A stretch of 64,000 nt of DNA from Shinella sp. SUS2 (GTDB lineage Bacteria; Pseudomonadota; Alphaproteobacteria; Rhizobiales; Rhizobiaceae): positions 2,798 through 66,797 of the forward strand of contig NZ_KQ410735.1 in assembly GCF_001262505.1 (NCBI RefSeq). The letters run 5' to 3'. Numbering within the stretch: the stretch's first letter is position 1; each line of letters starts with the position of its first letter. The notes below the pieces were generated by a model. That model did no database searches. It had not been told where the DNA came from and saw only the letters and a program-made list of their open reading frames with translations. The translations under genes and the position numbers were made by a program. This document shows positions 41,196 to 50,636 of the stretch, in pieces.

Positions 41196-42133
41196 CGGCG
41201 CGCCTCTCGGCCGGAAATGAGCAGAAGCGCGAGGATCAGCGAACCAAACATGATCGAGCGCCAGCCGGGCGAGGCGTTGACGACGGTGATCAGCGCCGTG
41301 GTGGTGACGAGCAGGATGGCACCGGGAATGGTGCCGGCATAAGTGCCGCGCCCACCGAGGATAGAGGTGCCGCCGAGCACGACCGCGGCGATCGACATCA
41401 GGAGATAGGGATCGCCGATGCCGACATAGCCTTGCCGGTTCATGCCGAGCACCAGAATGCCGGCAAGCCCCGCGAAGAAGCCGGACAGCGCATAGAGAAG
41501 CAGCGTGTTCCTGGCAACGCTGACGCCGGAAAGCCGGGCAGCCAGCGGATTGGCCCCGAGCGCGAGGAAGCGCGCGCCGAGCGGCGTGCGATGGATGATG
41601 AGCAGTACCGCGATCGAAACGACGATCCAGAGGATGATGCCGGCGGGAACGCCGAGGGGGCGCGCCTGGCCGAGCAGGATGACCGCCGGGTTGCTCACCG
41701 TGACCGCGCTGCCGCCGGCGACGATGACGAGCAGTCCCTGAAGAAACGTCGCCATGGCGAGCGTCATGATGATCGGCGGCACGCGCAGATAGGCCGCACC
41801 CGCCCCGTTGAGGAGGCCGATGCCGGTGGCGATGGCAAGGACGAGCACGATGCCGACGAGGCCGGTCGGGTCCGAGGCCGGCGAGATCAGCGGCAACAGG
41901 ATCGCCGTGACGGTGATCACGGCCCCGACGGAGAGGTCGATGCCGCCCATCAGGATGACCAGCGTCTGCCCGGCCGCGACGATGCCGATGACGGCGGCAA
42001 GCTCCAGGAGATAGCGCAGGTGCCCGTAGGCGCCGAAGCCGCGCAGCGTGAGGCTGGCGACAAGCCAGACGAGCGCCACAAGGAGGAAGGTCAGGAGCGG
42101 CGGATTGCGGAACACGGATTTCACGGCCTTCAT
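41192..42133 (-). CDS. Sugar-type ABC transporter permease (second)
   Basis: A 313-residue membrane protein of the RbsC-like branched/ribose permease family (PF02653 type), with eight to ten hydrophobic segments. Family segments include GQTLVILMGGIDLSVGAV and the cytoplasmic coupling region LGANPLAARLSGVSV. GGIDLSVG is well kept. ATG 42133 has GGAG upstream and overlaps the preceding permease stop by four bases. Two different permease genes follow one ATPase gene, so the channel is probably a heterodimer. Confidence 0.93.
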   Translation of the reverse strand: MKAVKSVFRNPPLLTFLLVALVWLVASLTLRGFGAYGHLRYLLELAAVIGIVAAGQTLVILMGGIDLSVGAVITVTAILLPLISPASDPTGLVGIVLVLAIATGIGLLNGAGAAYLRVPPIIMTLAMATFLQGLLVIVAGGSAVTVSNPAVILLGQARPLGVPAGIILWIVVSIAVLLIIHRTPLGARFLALGANPLAARLSGVSVARNTLLLYALSGFFAGLAGILVLGMNRQGYVGIGDPYLLMSIAAVVLGGTSILGGRGTYAGTIPGAILLVTTTALITVVNASPGWRSIMFGSLILALLLISGREARR

Positions 42134-43095
42134 CGCCTTGCCCTCCACTGTTTCAAGAGTTCCGGCACCGCGACGGCACCGACAATGATCAGGCCCTGCG
42201 CGACATATTGTGCGACCGGCGGAAAACCGAGGAAGAACATCACGTTGATCATGACCGAGAGCAGCAGGCTGCCGCAGATCGCGCCACGCATCGTGCCCTT
42301 GCCGCCGAGGAAACCGACGCCGCCGAGCACGGCGGCCGCGATCGAATTCAGCGTGAAGGGCGTGCCGATGACCGGATCGCCCGAGCCCGTCTGCGCCGCG
42401 ACAAAGAGGCCGGCCAGCGCCGCCAGCAGACCGGACAGCGCGAAGGCGACGATCTTGACCCGCTCGACCGGAACGCCCGAGCGGAAGGCGCCGATCGGGT
42501 TGTCGCCGGCGGCATAGATGCCGATGCCGAGCGGTGTCGCGAGAAATGCTTTCCAGGCGAGAAGGACGACGACGAGCAGCAGGAAGGCAACCGGCGTGTG
42601 GCCGGCGAGCGTGGTCGACAGCCAGTCCGGAATGAAGCCGCCCGGGCGCGGCAACAGGATCAGCGCGACACCGGTAATGATGAAGGAGCCAGCCAGCGTG
42701 ACGATGATGGCCGGCAGCCGCAGATGCGCGACGATGGCGCCGATGACGGCACCGATGGCAAGGCCGGTGAGCGCGACAGCGAGGATGCCGCCGGGCACGC
42801 CGAATGCGCTGCCCATCGTCGTCGCCGCAATCACGGCGCCAAGGCTCACCAGCGGGCCGATGGCGAGCGTGATGCCGCCATTCAGCATCAGGAGTGCCTG
42901 CGCCATGGTGACGAGCGCCAGCGGGAACCAGTTCTGCGTGAACTTGGAAAAACCGCCGACCGAAAGGATGCCGGGAAAGAGCACCGCATAAAGGACGAGG
43001 AAGGCGGCGACGACCAGGTAGAGGCCGCCAAGACCGCGATTGCGACCGCGCTGGATGGCGCCGTAGAGCCAGCCGGAAGACGGAACGGCACTCAT
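42130..43095 (-). CDS. Sugar-type ABC transporter permease (first)
   Basis: A 321-residue RbsC-like permease with about nine membrane segments, a long N-terminal cytoplasmic part (MSAVPSSGWLYGAIQRGRNR) and the coupling region GIYAAGDNPIGAFRSGVPV. In place of GGIDLSVG it has NGGITLAIGPL, a divergent version that often marks the partner subunit in two-permease systems. It overlaps the ATPase gene and the next permease gene by four bases each. Confidence 0.92.
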   Translation of the reverse strand: MSAVPSSGWLYGAIQRGRNRGLGGLYLVVAAFLVLYAVLFPGILSVGGFSKFTQNWFPLALVTMAQALLMLNGGITLAIGPLVSLGAVIAATTMGSAFGVPGGILAVALTGLAIGAVIGAIVAHLRLPAIIVTLAGSFIITGVALILLPRPGGFIPDWLSTTLAGHTPVAFLLLVVVLLAWKAFLATPLGIGIYAAGDNPIGAFRSGVPVERVKIVAFALSGLLAALAGLFVAAQTGSGDPVIGTPFTLNSIAAAVLGGVGFLGGKGTMRGAICGSLLLSVMINVMFFLGFPPVAQYVAQGLIIVGAVAVPELLKQWRARR

Positions 43096-44600
43096 GCGGC
43101 CTCTCCCTGTTTGTGGATGCCCATGGCGGCGCCGACGATGGCCTCCTCGCTGATTGCCGCACCGGAAAGCCGGGCAGCGACGCGCCCCTCGCGCAGCACG
43201 ACGACACGATCGCACAGGTGCACGAGTTCCGGTGTGTCGGAGCTTGCAAGGATGACGAGCCGCCCCTCGGCAGCGAAGGCGCGCAGCATGAGGTAGATCT
43301 CGCGCTTCGTCTCGATATCGACGCCGCGCGTCGGATCGTTGAGCAGCAGCACGGACGGATCGAGCGGCAGCCACTTGGCGAGCGCCACCTTCTGCTGGTT
43401 GCCGCCCGAGAGCGCCTGGACCGGCCGGGCGACATCGCCCTTGATCGTCAGGCGCCGCGCCAGGTCGGCGATCAGCCCGGCCTCCGCCGTGCGGTCGCGA
43501 AAGCCGCCCCGCGCGAGCCGGCCGAGCGAGGGCAGGATGAGGTTGGAGGCGATGGAATGGGGCAGGACGAGCCCCTCATGCTTGCGGTCCGCCGGCACAT
43601 AGACGATGCCCGCTGCATTCGCCTCGCCGACATGGGCCGGCAGGCGGGGAAGACCGGAGACCTCCGCATGGCTCGCCTTCGCGGGAATGGCACCGTAAAG
43701 GCCGAGCAAAAGGTCTTCCTGCCCCTGCCCGACAAGGCCGCCGATGCCGACGATCTCGCCGGCGCGGGCGGAAAAGCCGATCTCGCGTACGAGGCCGGCC
43801 GAGAATTTCTCGACAGTGATGCGTGTCGCACCGGCTTCGGCAACCGGGCGCGGCGGGAAGAGATCGCCCGTCTCCCGGCCGACCATGAGGCGAACGAGCC
43901 CCTCGCCGTCGATGCCGGCGAGCGACTGGTCCGCCGTGACGCCGCCATCCTTCAACACCGTAACATGCGAGCAGAGCGCCTGCACCTCGTTGAGCCGATG
44001 GGAAATATAGAGAAGCGCCGTGCCGCGATCGCGCAGCGTCTCGATGAGACGGGCGAGAATGCCGGCCTCATGCGCGGAAAGCGAGGAGGTCGGCTCATCG
44101 AGGATGAGCACGCGCGGCTTGCGGAACAATGCCTTGGCAATCTCCACCATCTGCCGGCGGCCGAGCGCAAGATCGGCGACCGGCATGTCGAGCGGCTCGG
44201 TAAGCCCGACCATGTCGCAGACCTCCCGCACGCCCCTGTGAAGCGCGGCATAGTCGATGAGGCCGAAGCGGCGCGGAAAGGCGCCGAGCCCGATATTCTC
44301 GGCGATCGACAGGTCGGCGGTGAGGCTCAGCTCCTGCTGCACCACAGCGATACCCGCACCGCGGGCGGCAGCCGGGCTGAAACGCCCGACCGGCCGCCCC
44401 TCGACGAGGATGGCGCCGCTGTCCGGCTGGAGAGCGCCGGAAAGGAGATTGATCAGCGTGGATTTTCCAGCGCCGTTCTCCCCGAGCAGGGCATGGACCC
44501 TGCCCGGGTGAAGGGCGATATCGACGCCCTTCAGAACCGGATTGCCGAAAAATCCCTTGAACACCTGCCGGGCTTCCAGCAGGGGTCTTGTTTCCGTCAT
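43092..44600 (-). CDS. Sugar-type ABC transporter ATP-binding protein, RbsA-like
   Basis: A 502-residue protein with two nucleotide-binding domains in tandem. The first has Walker A GENGAGKST at 40-48, Walker B VLILDEPTSSLS and LALGRRQMVEIAKAL. The second has the degenerate Walker A typical of RbsA-type proteins and the signature ALSGGNQQKVALAKWL with LLNDPTRGVDI. ATG 44600 has GAAGGA upstream and lies 19 bp after the binding-protein gene. It energises uptake through the two permeases encoded downstream. Confidence 0.94.
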   Translation of the reverse strand: MTETRPLLEARQVFKGFFGNPVLKGVDIALHPGRVHALLGENGAGKSTLINLLSGALQPDSGAILVEGRPVGRFSPAAARGAGIAVVQQELSLTADLSIAENIGLGAFPRRFGLIDYAALHRGVREVCDMVGLTEPLDMPVADLALGRRQMVEIAKALFRKPRVLILDEPTSSLSAHEAGILARLIETLRDRGTALLYISHRLNEVQALCSHVTVLKDGGVTADQSLAGIDGEGLVRLMVGRETGDLFPPRPVAEAGATRITVEKFSAGLVREIGFSARAGEIVGIGGLVGQGQEDLLLGLYGAIPAKASHAEVSGLPRLPAHVGEANAAGIVYVPADRKHEGLVLPHSIASNLILPSLGRLARGGFRDRTAEAGLIADLARRLTIKGDVARPVQALSGGNQQKVALAKWLPLDPSVLLLNDPTRGVDIETKREIYLMLRAFAAEGRLVILASSDTPELVHLCDRVVVLREGRVAARLSGAAISEEAIVGAAMGIHKQGEAA

Positions 44601-44619
44601 GACGGCATCCTTCAGGGAA

Positions 44620-45690
44620 TTACTGGGCGAGCAGCTTGTCGAACAGCGCCTTGTCGTAATCCGAATAGATGTAACCGTCGGCCGGGAACTTGTCGGCGCG
44701 GGCGAGATAGGTGTCGATGGTGCTGTCGTCGATGACCGGCAGCGGCACCTTGATGAAGGCCGGCACGTCCTTGCCTTCCAGCGCCTGTACGGCCGTGTAG
44801 ACCGAGAGCGCACCAAGCCAGTTCGGCTGCATGGTGGCCCAGCCCTTCAGGCCCTTTTCCTTCCACAGTTCGAGGAACTGGCGGGCGTTTTCGCCGGTGA
44901 TCGGCACCTGCTCGCGACCCTGGCGATCAAAGGCCATGACGGAACCGGCCGAAATCGCGCCACCGAGCGAGAGCACGCCGTCGATTTGCGGATTGGCGAA
45001 GAGCAGGCTGGTCATCGCCTCCTGCGCCGGCGCGGCATTGTATTCCGTGTTGGTCTCGGTGATGATTTCCAGGCCCGGATTGGCGTCGAGCACAGGCTGG
45101 GCACCCTTGCGGCGGTCATCGCTGACGGAAATGCCGGCCGGACCGTTCATGACGATGATCTTGCCCTTGCCGCCGAGCTTGTCGGCAAGCCACTTGGCAG
45201 CGCCCGCGCCCCATTCGTTGGAATCGGTATTGATCTTCGCCGTCACCTTGTCCGTGTTGACGAGGCTGTCGAAGTTCACCACGGCGATACCCTTGTCGCA
45301 GGCATCCGAAATGACGCGGTCGAGCGCATTGGAGGAACCGGCGATGACCACGATCGCGTCGACATTCGCGTCGATCATCGACTGGATGTGCTGGATCTGC
45401 GTCTGGGCATTGCCCTGCGCGTCCGTGATCATCAGGTCCTTCACGAGACCGGCCTTCTTCAGCTCCTCGACCTCGGCGGCGATGGTGCCTTCGGTCTGCT
45501 TCATCCAGGTCGGCACCGAATAGATGTTCGCCCAGCCGACCGTATACGGCGCCTTGCGGTCGCCCTTGATGCAATTGGCGGCGGCCGAGGCGGTGCCGGC
45601 CGACAGGACGAGGACGGCCGCAGCGGCGGCGGCACCCGCAAGAAGGCGGCTGCGCAGCGAGACGGTCGAGCTGTTTTCGAGAGTTTTCAT
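44620..45690 (-). CDS. Periplasmic substrate-binding protein, ribose-type
   Basis: A 356-residue exported protein: signal peptide about 1-36 (RSRLLAGAAAAAAVLVLSAG, cleavage near ASA|A), then a type-I periplasmic binding domain (Peripla_BP_4 type) with SMIDANVDAIVVIAGSS and the hinge region ISDACDKGIAVVNFDS. No lipobox cysteine stands at the cleavage site, so it is soluble. ATG 45690 has GGGGAA five bases upstream. It is the first gene of the operon, behind a tandem palindromic operator. The ligand is unknown; the family binds sugars, but also autoinducer-2 and amino-acid conjugates. Confidence 0.93.
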   Translation of the reverse strand: MKTLENSSTVSLRSRLLAGAAAAAAVLVLSAGTASAAANCIKGDRKAPYTVGWANIYSVPTWMKQTEGTIAAEVEELKKAGLVKDLMITDAQGNAQTQIQHIQSMIDANVDAIVVIAGSSNALDRVISDACDKGIAVVNFDSLVNTDKVTAKINTDSNEWGAGAAKWLADKLGGKGKIIVMNGPAGISVSDDRRKGAQPVLDANPGLEIITETNTEYNAAPAQEAMTSLLFANPQIDGVLSLGGAISAGSVMAFDRQGREQVPITGENARQFLELWKEKGLKGWATMQPNWLGALSVYTAVQALEGKDVPAFIKVPLPVIDDSTIDTYLARADKFPADGYIYSDYDKALFDKLLAQ

Positions 45691-45739
45691 GTCGTTCCCC
45701 TTTTTTGGTGGCAGCAGGTACGGGCTTGCCATCCGTCTT

Positions 45740-45776
45740 TGTCCATTATATTGAACATTTGATCTATATATCGGAC
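45740..45776 (-). promoter_or_regulatory. Tandem palindromic operator upstream of the ABC operon
   Basis: TGTCCATTATATTGAACA at 45740-45757 is an 18-bp imperfect palindrome; a weaker copy, TGATCTATATATCGGACT, follows at 45759-45776. Read on the minus strand, ATGTTCAATATAATGGACA matches ATGTTCTATAAACTGGACA at 36260-36278 at most positions with identical spacing. The gap is shared with the IclR gene, the natural candidate for the protein that binds here. Confidence 0.65.
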
Positions 45777-45919
45777 TGGCGCGATCTTATGCCGAATTTT
45801 CGGCCTCGCAAGAGGGGGCCTTCGGAAATTTCGCGCACGGCAATGCCGCGTCCTGCGCATTGACAGATGGCGCGGGCGGCGGGAGAAGCTTGACGGGACG
45901 AAGGGCAAGGACGGACGAG

Positions 45920-46702
45920 ATGGATGCTATTGCGGATGATGCAGGCGGCAAGCGCGCCCGAGGGCTCGATCGCGCCTTCGAGATCCTCGATTTCCTGCGC
46001 CAGAAACGGCAAGCTCTGAAACCGAACGAGATCGCCGCGCAGATCGGCGCGCCGCGCTCATCGGTCTATGAGCTGGTGAACCTCCTCCTGCGCAACGGCA
46101 TCCTGGAATTCACCGGCGGCGACGGCCGGGTCTATCTCGGGCGGAAACTCTATTTCCTGGGGGCTGCCTACGAGAACCATTTCGACTTCACCCGCGAATG
46201 CGAGGCGGCACTGGATCGGCTGGCCGACGAAACGCGCGAGACCGCGCAGTTCTGCATGCTGGATGGCAACAAATATACCGTCGTGCGCATGCGCGAGGGC
46301 GCAAGGCCCTTCCGCATCTCCACCGATATCGGCCAGTCGGTACCGATCCCGTGGACGGCTTCAGGACGCCTGCTCGTCGCGCATATGACGAACGAAGAAA
46401 TCCTCACCTTCATCCCGCCGCAGGATTTCCAGCTGCCCGGCGGCGAATGGCTCGATCCGCAGGTTTTCCTCGCCGAGGTGCGCCAGGCCGGGCAGGACGG
46501 TTTCTTCACCTTCAACAGCATCGTCGACAGCTTTACCCATTGCTTCGCCGTGCCGGTCATGGACGAGGGACATGCCGCCGCCACGCTCTGCCTCGTCACC
46601 CCGCGCGACGACGGGCTGGCCAACCGCGATCGCTACCTCGTCTGCCTGAAGGACGCCGCCGCCAGCCTGAGCCAGGCGCCGACGCGGCCGAAGCGCAGCT
46701 AG
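45920..46702 (+). CDS. IclR-family transcriptional regulator
   Basis: A 260-residue regulator with a winged helix-turn-helix at about 15-75 (LDRAFEILDFLRQKRQALKPNEIA, then RSSVYELVNLLLRNG) and an IclR effector domain from about 90 (CMLDGNKYTVVRMREG, DIGQSVPIPWTASGRLLVA). It is divergent from the binding-protein gene, and the 229-bp gap holds the tandem palindromes. It therefore probably controls the transporter operon, itself, and by the shared site the 36298 gene. ATG 45920 is preferred over an in-frame ATG at 45860. The effector is presumably the imported compound or a breakdown product. Confidence 0.92.
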   Translation: MDAIADDAGGKRARGLDRAFEILDFLRQKRQALKPNEIAAQIGAPRSSVYELVNLLLRNGILEFTGGDGRVYLGRKLYFLGAAYENHFDFTRECEAALDRLADETRETAQFCMLDGNKYTVVRMREGARPFRISTDIGQSVPIPWTASGRLLVAHMTNEEILTFIPPQDFQLPGGEWLDPQVFLAEVRQAGQDGFFTFNSIVDSFTHCFAVPVMDEGHAAATLCLVTPRDDGLANRDRYLVCLKDAAASLSQAPTRPKRS

Positions 46703-46712
46703 GGATCCGGCT

Positions 46713-47930
46713 TCAGCCGGCCCGGCCGGTAAGCCAGCGGTCGATCCCCTCCGCAGCCGCCCGCCCGGTCGCAAAGCAGGCCGTCAGCAGATAACCGCCG
46801 GTCGGCGCCTCCCAGTCGAGCATTTCGCCGGCCGCAAAGACACCCGGAAGGGCCTTCACCCCATAGTCCGCATCGAGGGCATCGAACCGGATGCCCCCTG
46901 CCACGGAAATCGCCTCCGCAATCGGCCGCGGCCGGATGAGCAGAACGGGCAGGGCCTTGATCACCGAAGCCAGCGCATCCGGCAGCAAGGCCGAAACATC
47001 CCGGACACATTCCCGCAGCATGGCCGCCTTGACCCCGTCGAGGCCGGCCCCTTTGCGAAGCCGGCTGGAAAAGCTCGCCTTGCCGCCCTGCCGGGCCAGA
47101 TCGGCTGCAAGCCGCGCGTGGCTCCGCCCGGGCACAAGATCGAGCAGGAAGGATGCAGCGCCCGACGTTTCCAGCGCATCGCGCAACACCGCCGCATGAG
47201 CATAGACGAGGCTGCCCTCGATGCCGGTCTTCGAGATGACGAATTCGCCGGGGATCGTGCCCGCCGCAGACCGCGCCGTAACACCCTTGACCGGCGCGCC
47301 CGCAAAGCACTCGACGAAGAACGGCGACCAGTCCACATCGAAGCCGCAATTGGCCGGACGGAAGGGCGCAATGTCGACGCCCCGTTCCGCAAGACCACCG
47401 ACCCAGGCCGCGTCCGACCCGAGCCGCGGCCAACTCGCACCGCCGAGCGCCAGCAGGACCGCATCGAAGGCCATCACGGCCACGCCCTCGGGCGTTTCAA
47501 AGCGCAGTCCTTCGGGCGCAAACCCGATCCAGCGATGGCGTACGCGGATATCGACGCCCCGCCCCTCCAGCCGCGCCCGCCAGGCGCGCAGCAACGGCGA
47601 CGCCTTCATGGCGACCGGAAACACCCGCCCGGAGGACCCGACAAAAGTCTCCGTGCCAAGCTCCTCCGCCCAGGTCCGCAGATCCCCGGGCGTGAAAGCA
47701 TCGAGCGCCGCCCGCAGATGCGCGCCCGCCGCACCGAAGCGGGCGGCGAAACGGTCGTAGGGTTCGGAATGGGTGATGTTGAGGCCCGATTTTCCGGCCA
47801 GCAGGAACTTTCGCCCGATGGTCGGCATGGCTTCGAGCACGGTCACTGCATGGCCCCGCGCCGAAAGCACTTCTGCCGCCATCAACCCGGCCGGCCCGCC
47901 GCCGACGATCCCTATCCGCCGCCTGTCCAT
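46713..47930 (-). CDS. BaiN/RdsA-like NAD(P)/FAD-dependent oxidoreductase
   Basis: A 405-residue flavoprotein of the HI0933/BaiN family. The FAD-binding motif GIVGGGPAGLMAAEVL lies at 7-22, followed by GRKFLLAGKSGLNITHSEP, the family hallmark. The C-terminal FAD contact is GVFAAGEMLDWEAPTGGYLLTAC. The activity of most members is not known. It converges on the IclR gene with a 10-bp gap and seems unrelated to that pathway. Confidence 0.9.
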   Translation of the reverse strand: MDRRRIGIVGGGPAGLMAAEVLSARGHAVTVLEAMPTIGRKFLLAGKSGLNITHSEPYDRFAARFGAAGAHLRAALDAFTPGDLRTWAEELGTETFVGSSGRVFPVAMKASPLLRAWRARLEGRGVDIRVRHRWIGFAPEGLRFETPEGVAVMAFDAVLLALGGASWPRLGSDAAWVGGLAERGVDIAPFRPANCGFDVDWSPFFVECFAGAPVKGVTARSAAGTIPGEFVISKTGIEGSLVYAHAAVLRDALETSGAASFLLDLVPGRSHARLAADLARQGGKASFSSRLRKGAGLDGVKAAMLRECVRDVSALLPDALASVIKALPVLLIRPRPIAEAISVAGGIRFDALDADYGVKALPGVFAAGEMLDWEAPTGGYLLTACFATGRAAAEGIDRWLTGRAG

Positions 47931-48036
47931 TCCGCACCCGCCTTGAAACCCTGCGCCGTTCTCATAAATCGTCTCCGACGGCTTCGCCAGCGTTCTTGCC
48001 GGTATATGATCCGCACAGCAGAATCAGGAGACGGAT

Positions 48037-48438
48037 ATGGATATCAAGCGCAACGGCACCAGCCCCTCGGCGCCAGGCCCGGCCGACTACTTCACCGGCA
48101 AGGTCCGCCTCGACACGCCGTTCAAGGCGGAAGCCCCCGGGCGCGCCGGCGGCGCCATCGTCACCTTCGAGCCCGGCGCCCGCACCGCCTGGCACACCCA
48201 TCCCCTCGGCCAGACCGTCATCGTGACATCAGGCCTCGGCTGGGCGCAACGTGAGGGTGGGCCGATCGAAGAAATCCGCCCCGGCGACGTCGTCTGGTTC
48301 CCGCCCGGCGAAAAACACTGGCACGGCGCCACGGACAAGACCGCGATGACCCATGTCGCCATCGCCGAGGCGCAGGATGGATCGCCGGTGACCTGGCTGG
48401 AGCAGGTGTCGGACGCACAATATCTCGGCAAGGCCTGA
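48037..48438 (+). CDS. Cupin-domain protein
   Basis: A 133-residue single-domain cupin. Metal ligands are in WHTHPLGQT (H53, H55, Q59) and HWHGA (H94, with H96 nearby). The pattern matches small cupins annotated as mandelonitrile-lyase-like or carboxymuconolactone-decarboxylase-associated. No activity can be assigned. It stands alone between an oppositely oriented flavoprotein gene and a convergent ABC-F gene. Confidence 0.88.
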   Translation: MDIKRNGTSPSAPGPADYFTGKVRLDTPFKAEAPGRAGGAIVTFEPGARTAWHTHPLGQTVIVTSGLGWAQREGGPIEEIRPGDVVWFPPGEKHWHGATDKTAMTHVAIAEAQDGSPVTWLEQVSDAQYLGKA

Positions 48439-48463
48439 AGTCTGTCCGCCGCAAACCGGACGA

Positions 48464-50086
48464 TCAGTTCGGAAGGCCGGGCGCCTCGTGGCCGGTCTGG
48501 GCGACATACTCGGTATAGCCACCCGGATATTGGTGCACGTCGTCGCCGTTGAGTTCCAGCACGCGGTTCGACAACGCGCCGAGGAAATGACGATCGTGCG
48601 AGACGAAGAGCATGGTGCCCTCGTACTCGGAAAGAGCCTTGATCAGCATTTCCTTGGTGTCGAGATCGAGATGGTTCGTCGGCTCGTCGAGGATCAGGAA
48701 ATTCGGCGGATCGAACAGCATCGCTGCCATCACCAGCCGGGCCTTCTCGCCGCCGGACAGCACCCGGCACTTCTTCTCGACGTCGTCGCCGGAAAAGCCG
48801 AAGCAGCCCGCCAGCGTGCGCAGCGGCCCCTGCCCTGCACGCGGAAACTCCGTCTCCAGCCACTGGAACACGGTCTGGTCGCCGTCGAGCAGATCCATAG
48901 CATGCTGTGCAAAGTAGCCGACCCTGACGCTCGCCCCGATCGTCACGCTGCCTTCGTCCGGGTTCGCCGCCCCGGCGACGAGCTTCAGCAGCGTCGACTT
49001 GCCGGCCCCGTTGATGCCCATCACGCACCAGCGCTCCTTCCGGCGGATAAGGAAGCTGAAATCCCGGTAGATGGTACGGCTGCCATAGGCCTTGTCGACA
49101 TTCTTGAGGCTGGCGACGTCCTCGCCCGAACGCGGCGCGGGCTGGAACTCGAACATGACCGTCTGGCGGCGGCGCGGCGGCTCGACACGCTCGATCTTGT
49201 CGAGCTTCTTCACCCGGCTCTGCACCTGCGCGGCATGGGAGGCACGCGCCTTGAAGCGCTCGATGAACTTGATCTCCTTGGCGAGCATCGCCTGCTGGCG
49301 TTCGAACTGCGCCTGCTGCTGCTTCTCGTTCTGCGCCCGCTGCTGCTCGTAGAAGCCGTAGTCGCCCGAATAGGTGGTGAGCGAGCCGGCATCGATCTCG
49401 ATGATCTTGGTCACGATGCGGTTCATGAACTCACGGTCGTGCGAGGTCATCAGCAGTGCCCCGTCATAACCCTTCAGGAACTGCTCCAGCCAGATCAGGC
49501 TTTCGAGATCGAGATGGTTGCTCGGTTCGTCGAGCAGCATGACATCCGGCCGCATCAGGAGGATGCGCGCCAGCGCCACCCGCATCTTCCACCCGCCGGA
49601 GAGCTTGCCGACGTCGCCGTCCATCATCTCCTGGCTGAAGCTCAGGCCCGCCAGCACCTCGCGCGCCCGGCTCTCCAGCCCGTAGCCGTCGAGTTCCTCG
49701 TAGCGCGCCTGCACCTCGCCGTAGCGCTCGATGATGGCGTCCATCTCGTCGAGCCTGTCCGGGTCGACCATCGCGGCCTCGAGCGCGCGCAACTCCGCGG
49801 CAACCGAACTGACCGGCCCTGCCCCGTCCATCACCTCGGTGACGGCACTGCGCCCTTCCATCTCGCCGACGTCCTGGCTGAAATAGCCGATCGACACGTT
49901 CTTTTCCGTCGAGACCTGCCCCTCGTCCGGCGCTTCCTGCCCGGTGATCATGCGAAAGAGCGTCGTCTTGCCGGCCCCGTTCGGCCCCACAAGCCCGATC
50001 TTCTCCCCCCGGTTCAACGCGGCGGACGCCTCGATGAAGAGGATGCGATGGCTGTTGGACTTGCTGATATTCTCGATGCGGATCAT
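48464..50086 (-). CDS. ABC-F family ATPase
   Basis: A 540-residue protein with two ABC ATPase domains and no membrane segments. The first Walker A is GPNGAGKTT (34-42) with signature LSGGWKMR; the second is GINGAGKST with LSGGEKARL. Each has an LDEPxNHLDL Walker B. The linker between them is rich in Q, K and R ([20 protein letters not shown]), as in ribosome-associated ABC-F factors of the YbiT/Uup/EttA group. These act on translation, usually by relieving stalled ribosomes. Which subgroup is not settled. Confidence 0.92.
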   Translation of the reverse strand: MIRIENISKSNSHRILFIEASAALNRGEKIGLVGPNGAGKTTLFRMITGQEAPDEGQVSTEKNVSIGYFSQDVGEMEGRSAVTEVMDGAGPVSSVAAELRALEAAMVDPDRLDEMDAIIERYGEVQARYEELDGYGLESRAREVLAGLSFSQEMMDGDVGKLSGGWKMRVALARILLMRPDVMLLDEPSNHLDLESLIWLEQFLKGYDGALLMTSHDREFMNRIVTKIIEIDAGSLTTYSGDYGFYEQQRAQNEKQQQAQFERQQAMLAKEIKFIERFKARASHAAQVQSRVKKLDKIERVEPPRRRQTVMFEFQPAPRSGEDVASLKNVDKAYGSRTIYRDFSFLIRRKERWCVMGINGAGKSTLLKLVAGAANPDEGSVTIGASVRVGYFAQHAMDLLDGDQTVFQWLETEFPRAGQGPLRTLAGCFGFSGDDVEKKCRVLSGGEKARLVMAAMLFDPPNFLILDEPTNHLDLDTKEMLIKALSEYEGTMLFVSHDRHFLGALSNRVLELNGDDVHQYPGGYTEYVAQTGHEAPGLPN

Positions 50087-50201
50087 GGAAACCGGGCCTC
50101 GTCGTGGTCCCGCGCCCTATGCCATGACGCACGGCATCAAGTCCATGCGCCCGCAGCAGGAAAGCACGCAAGTCAGGCAGGAAAACCCGGAAGGAAGTTT
50201 A

Positions 50202-50291
50202 TGGCGGAGAGGGTGGGATTCGAACCCACGATACCCTTGCAGGTATGCCGCATTTCGAGTGCGGTGCATTCGACCACTCTGCCACCTCTCC
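50202..50291 (-). tRNA. tRNA-Ser(CGA)
   Basis: Read on the minus strand it begins GGAGAGGTGGCAGAGTGGTC and ends GGTTCGAATCCCACCCTCTCC-G-CCA. The acceptor stem GGAGAGG/CCTCTCC is perfect and CCA is encoded. The anticodon loop CTCGAAA gives anticodon CGA, reading UCG serine codons. A long variable arm (CATACCTGCAAGGGTATC) confirms a class II serine tRNA. Total 90 nt with CCA. Confidence 0.97.
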
Positions 50292-50636
50292 GCGGTCAGG
50301 TCGGCGCCCTTTGAGCGCGGGGCGGTTAATAGCGGGTGTCGGGCGGGCTTGCAAGGGGGCCAGGCCACGGAAAGTTCATCTATTTGTCATGGTGACGGAA
50401 ATCCCCTTGACAGTTTTCATCGGCTCACCTATTGCGCAAGGTGCAGTGGCATAGGTCTCACTTGTGCCGCGACGCTGGTTCTTTGTGCCGTCCGGCCTTG
50501 CCTTTTGCAAGCGTCCAGTCTCGCAACGAACCATTTGAGCCGGCGATGCGCCAATGCATCGCCATCCCCGCGACTGATAAAAAGACGGCCTTGCCCTTTG
50601 GGACAAAGAGCCGGCACGAACATGAAAGGATATAAA
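50292..50636 (+). promoter_or_regulatory. rplU promoter and leader
   Basis: CTTGACA with TTGACA at 50407-50412, a 17-bp spacer and TATTGC at 50430-50435 make a good sigma-70 promoter for rplU-rpmA. Transcription would leave a leader of about 195 nt. No gene was seen in this stretch. Short G/C-rich pairings occur, but no known L21 leader motif was recognised. Confidence 0.6.

Noticed and set aside
36298-45690. Assigning the importer operon to ribose, rhamnose or fucose use
   Set aside because: No sugar kinase, isomerase, dehydrogenase or aldolase of such pathways is present; the enzymes point toward amino-acid chemistry.
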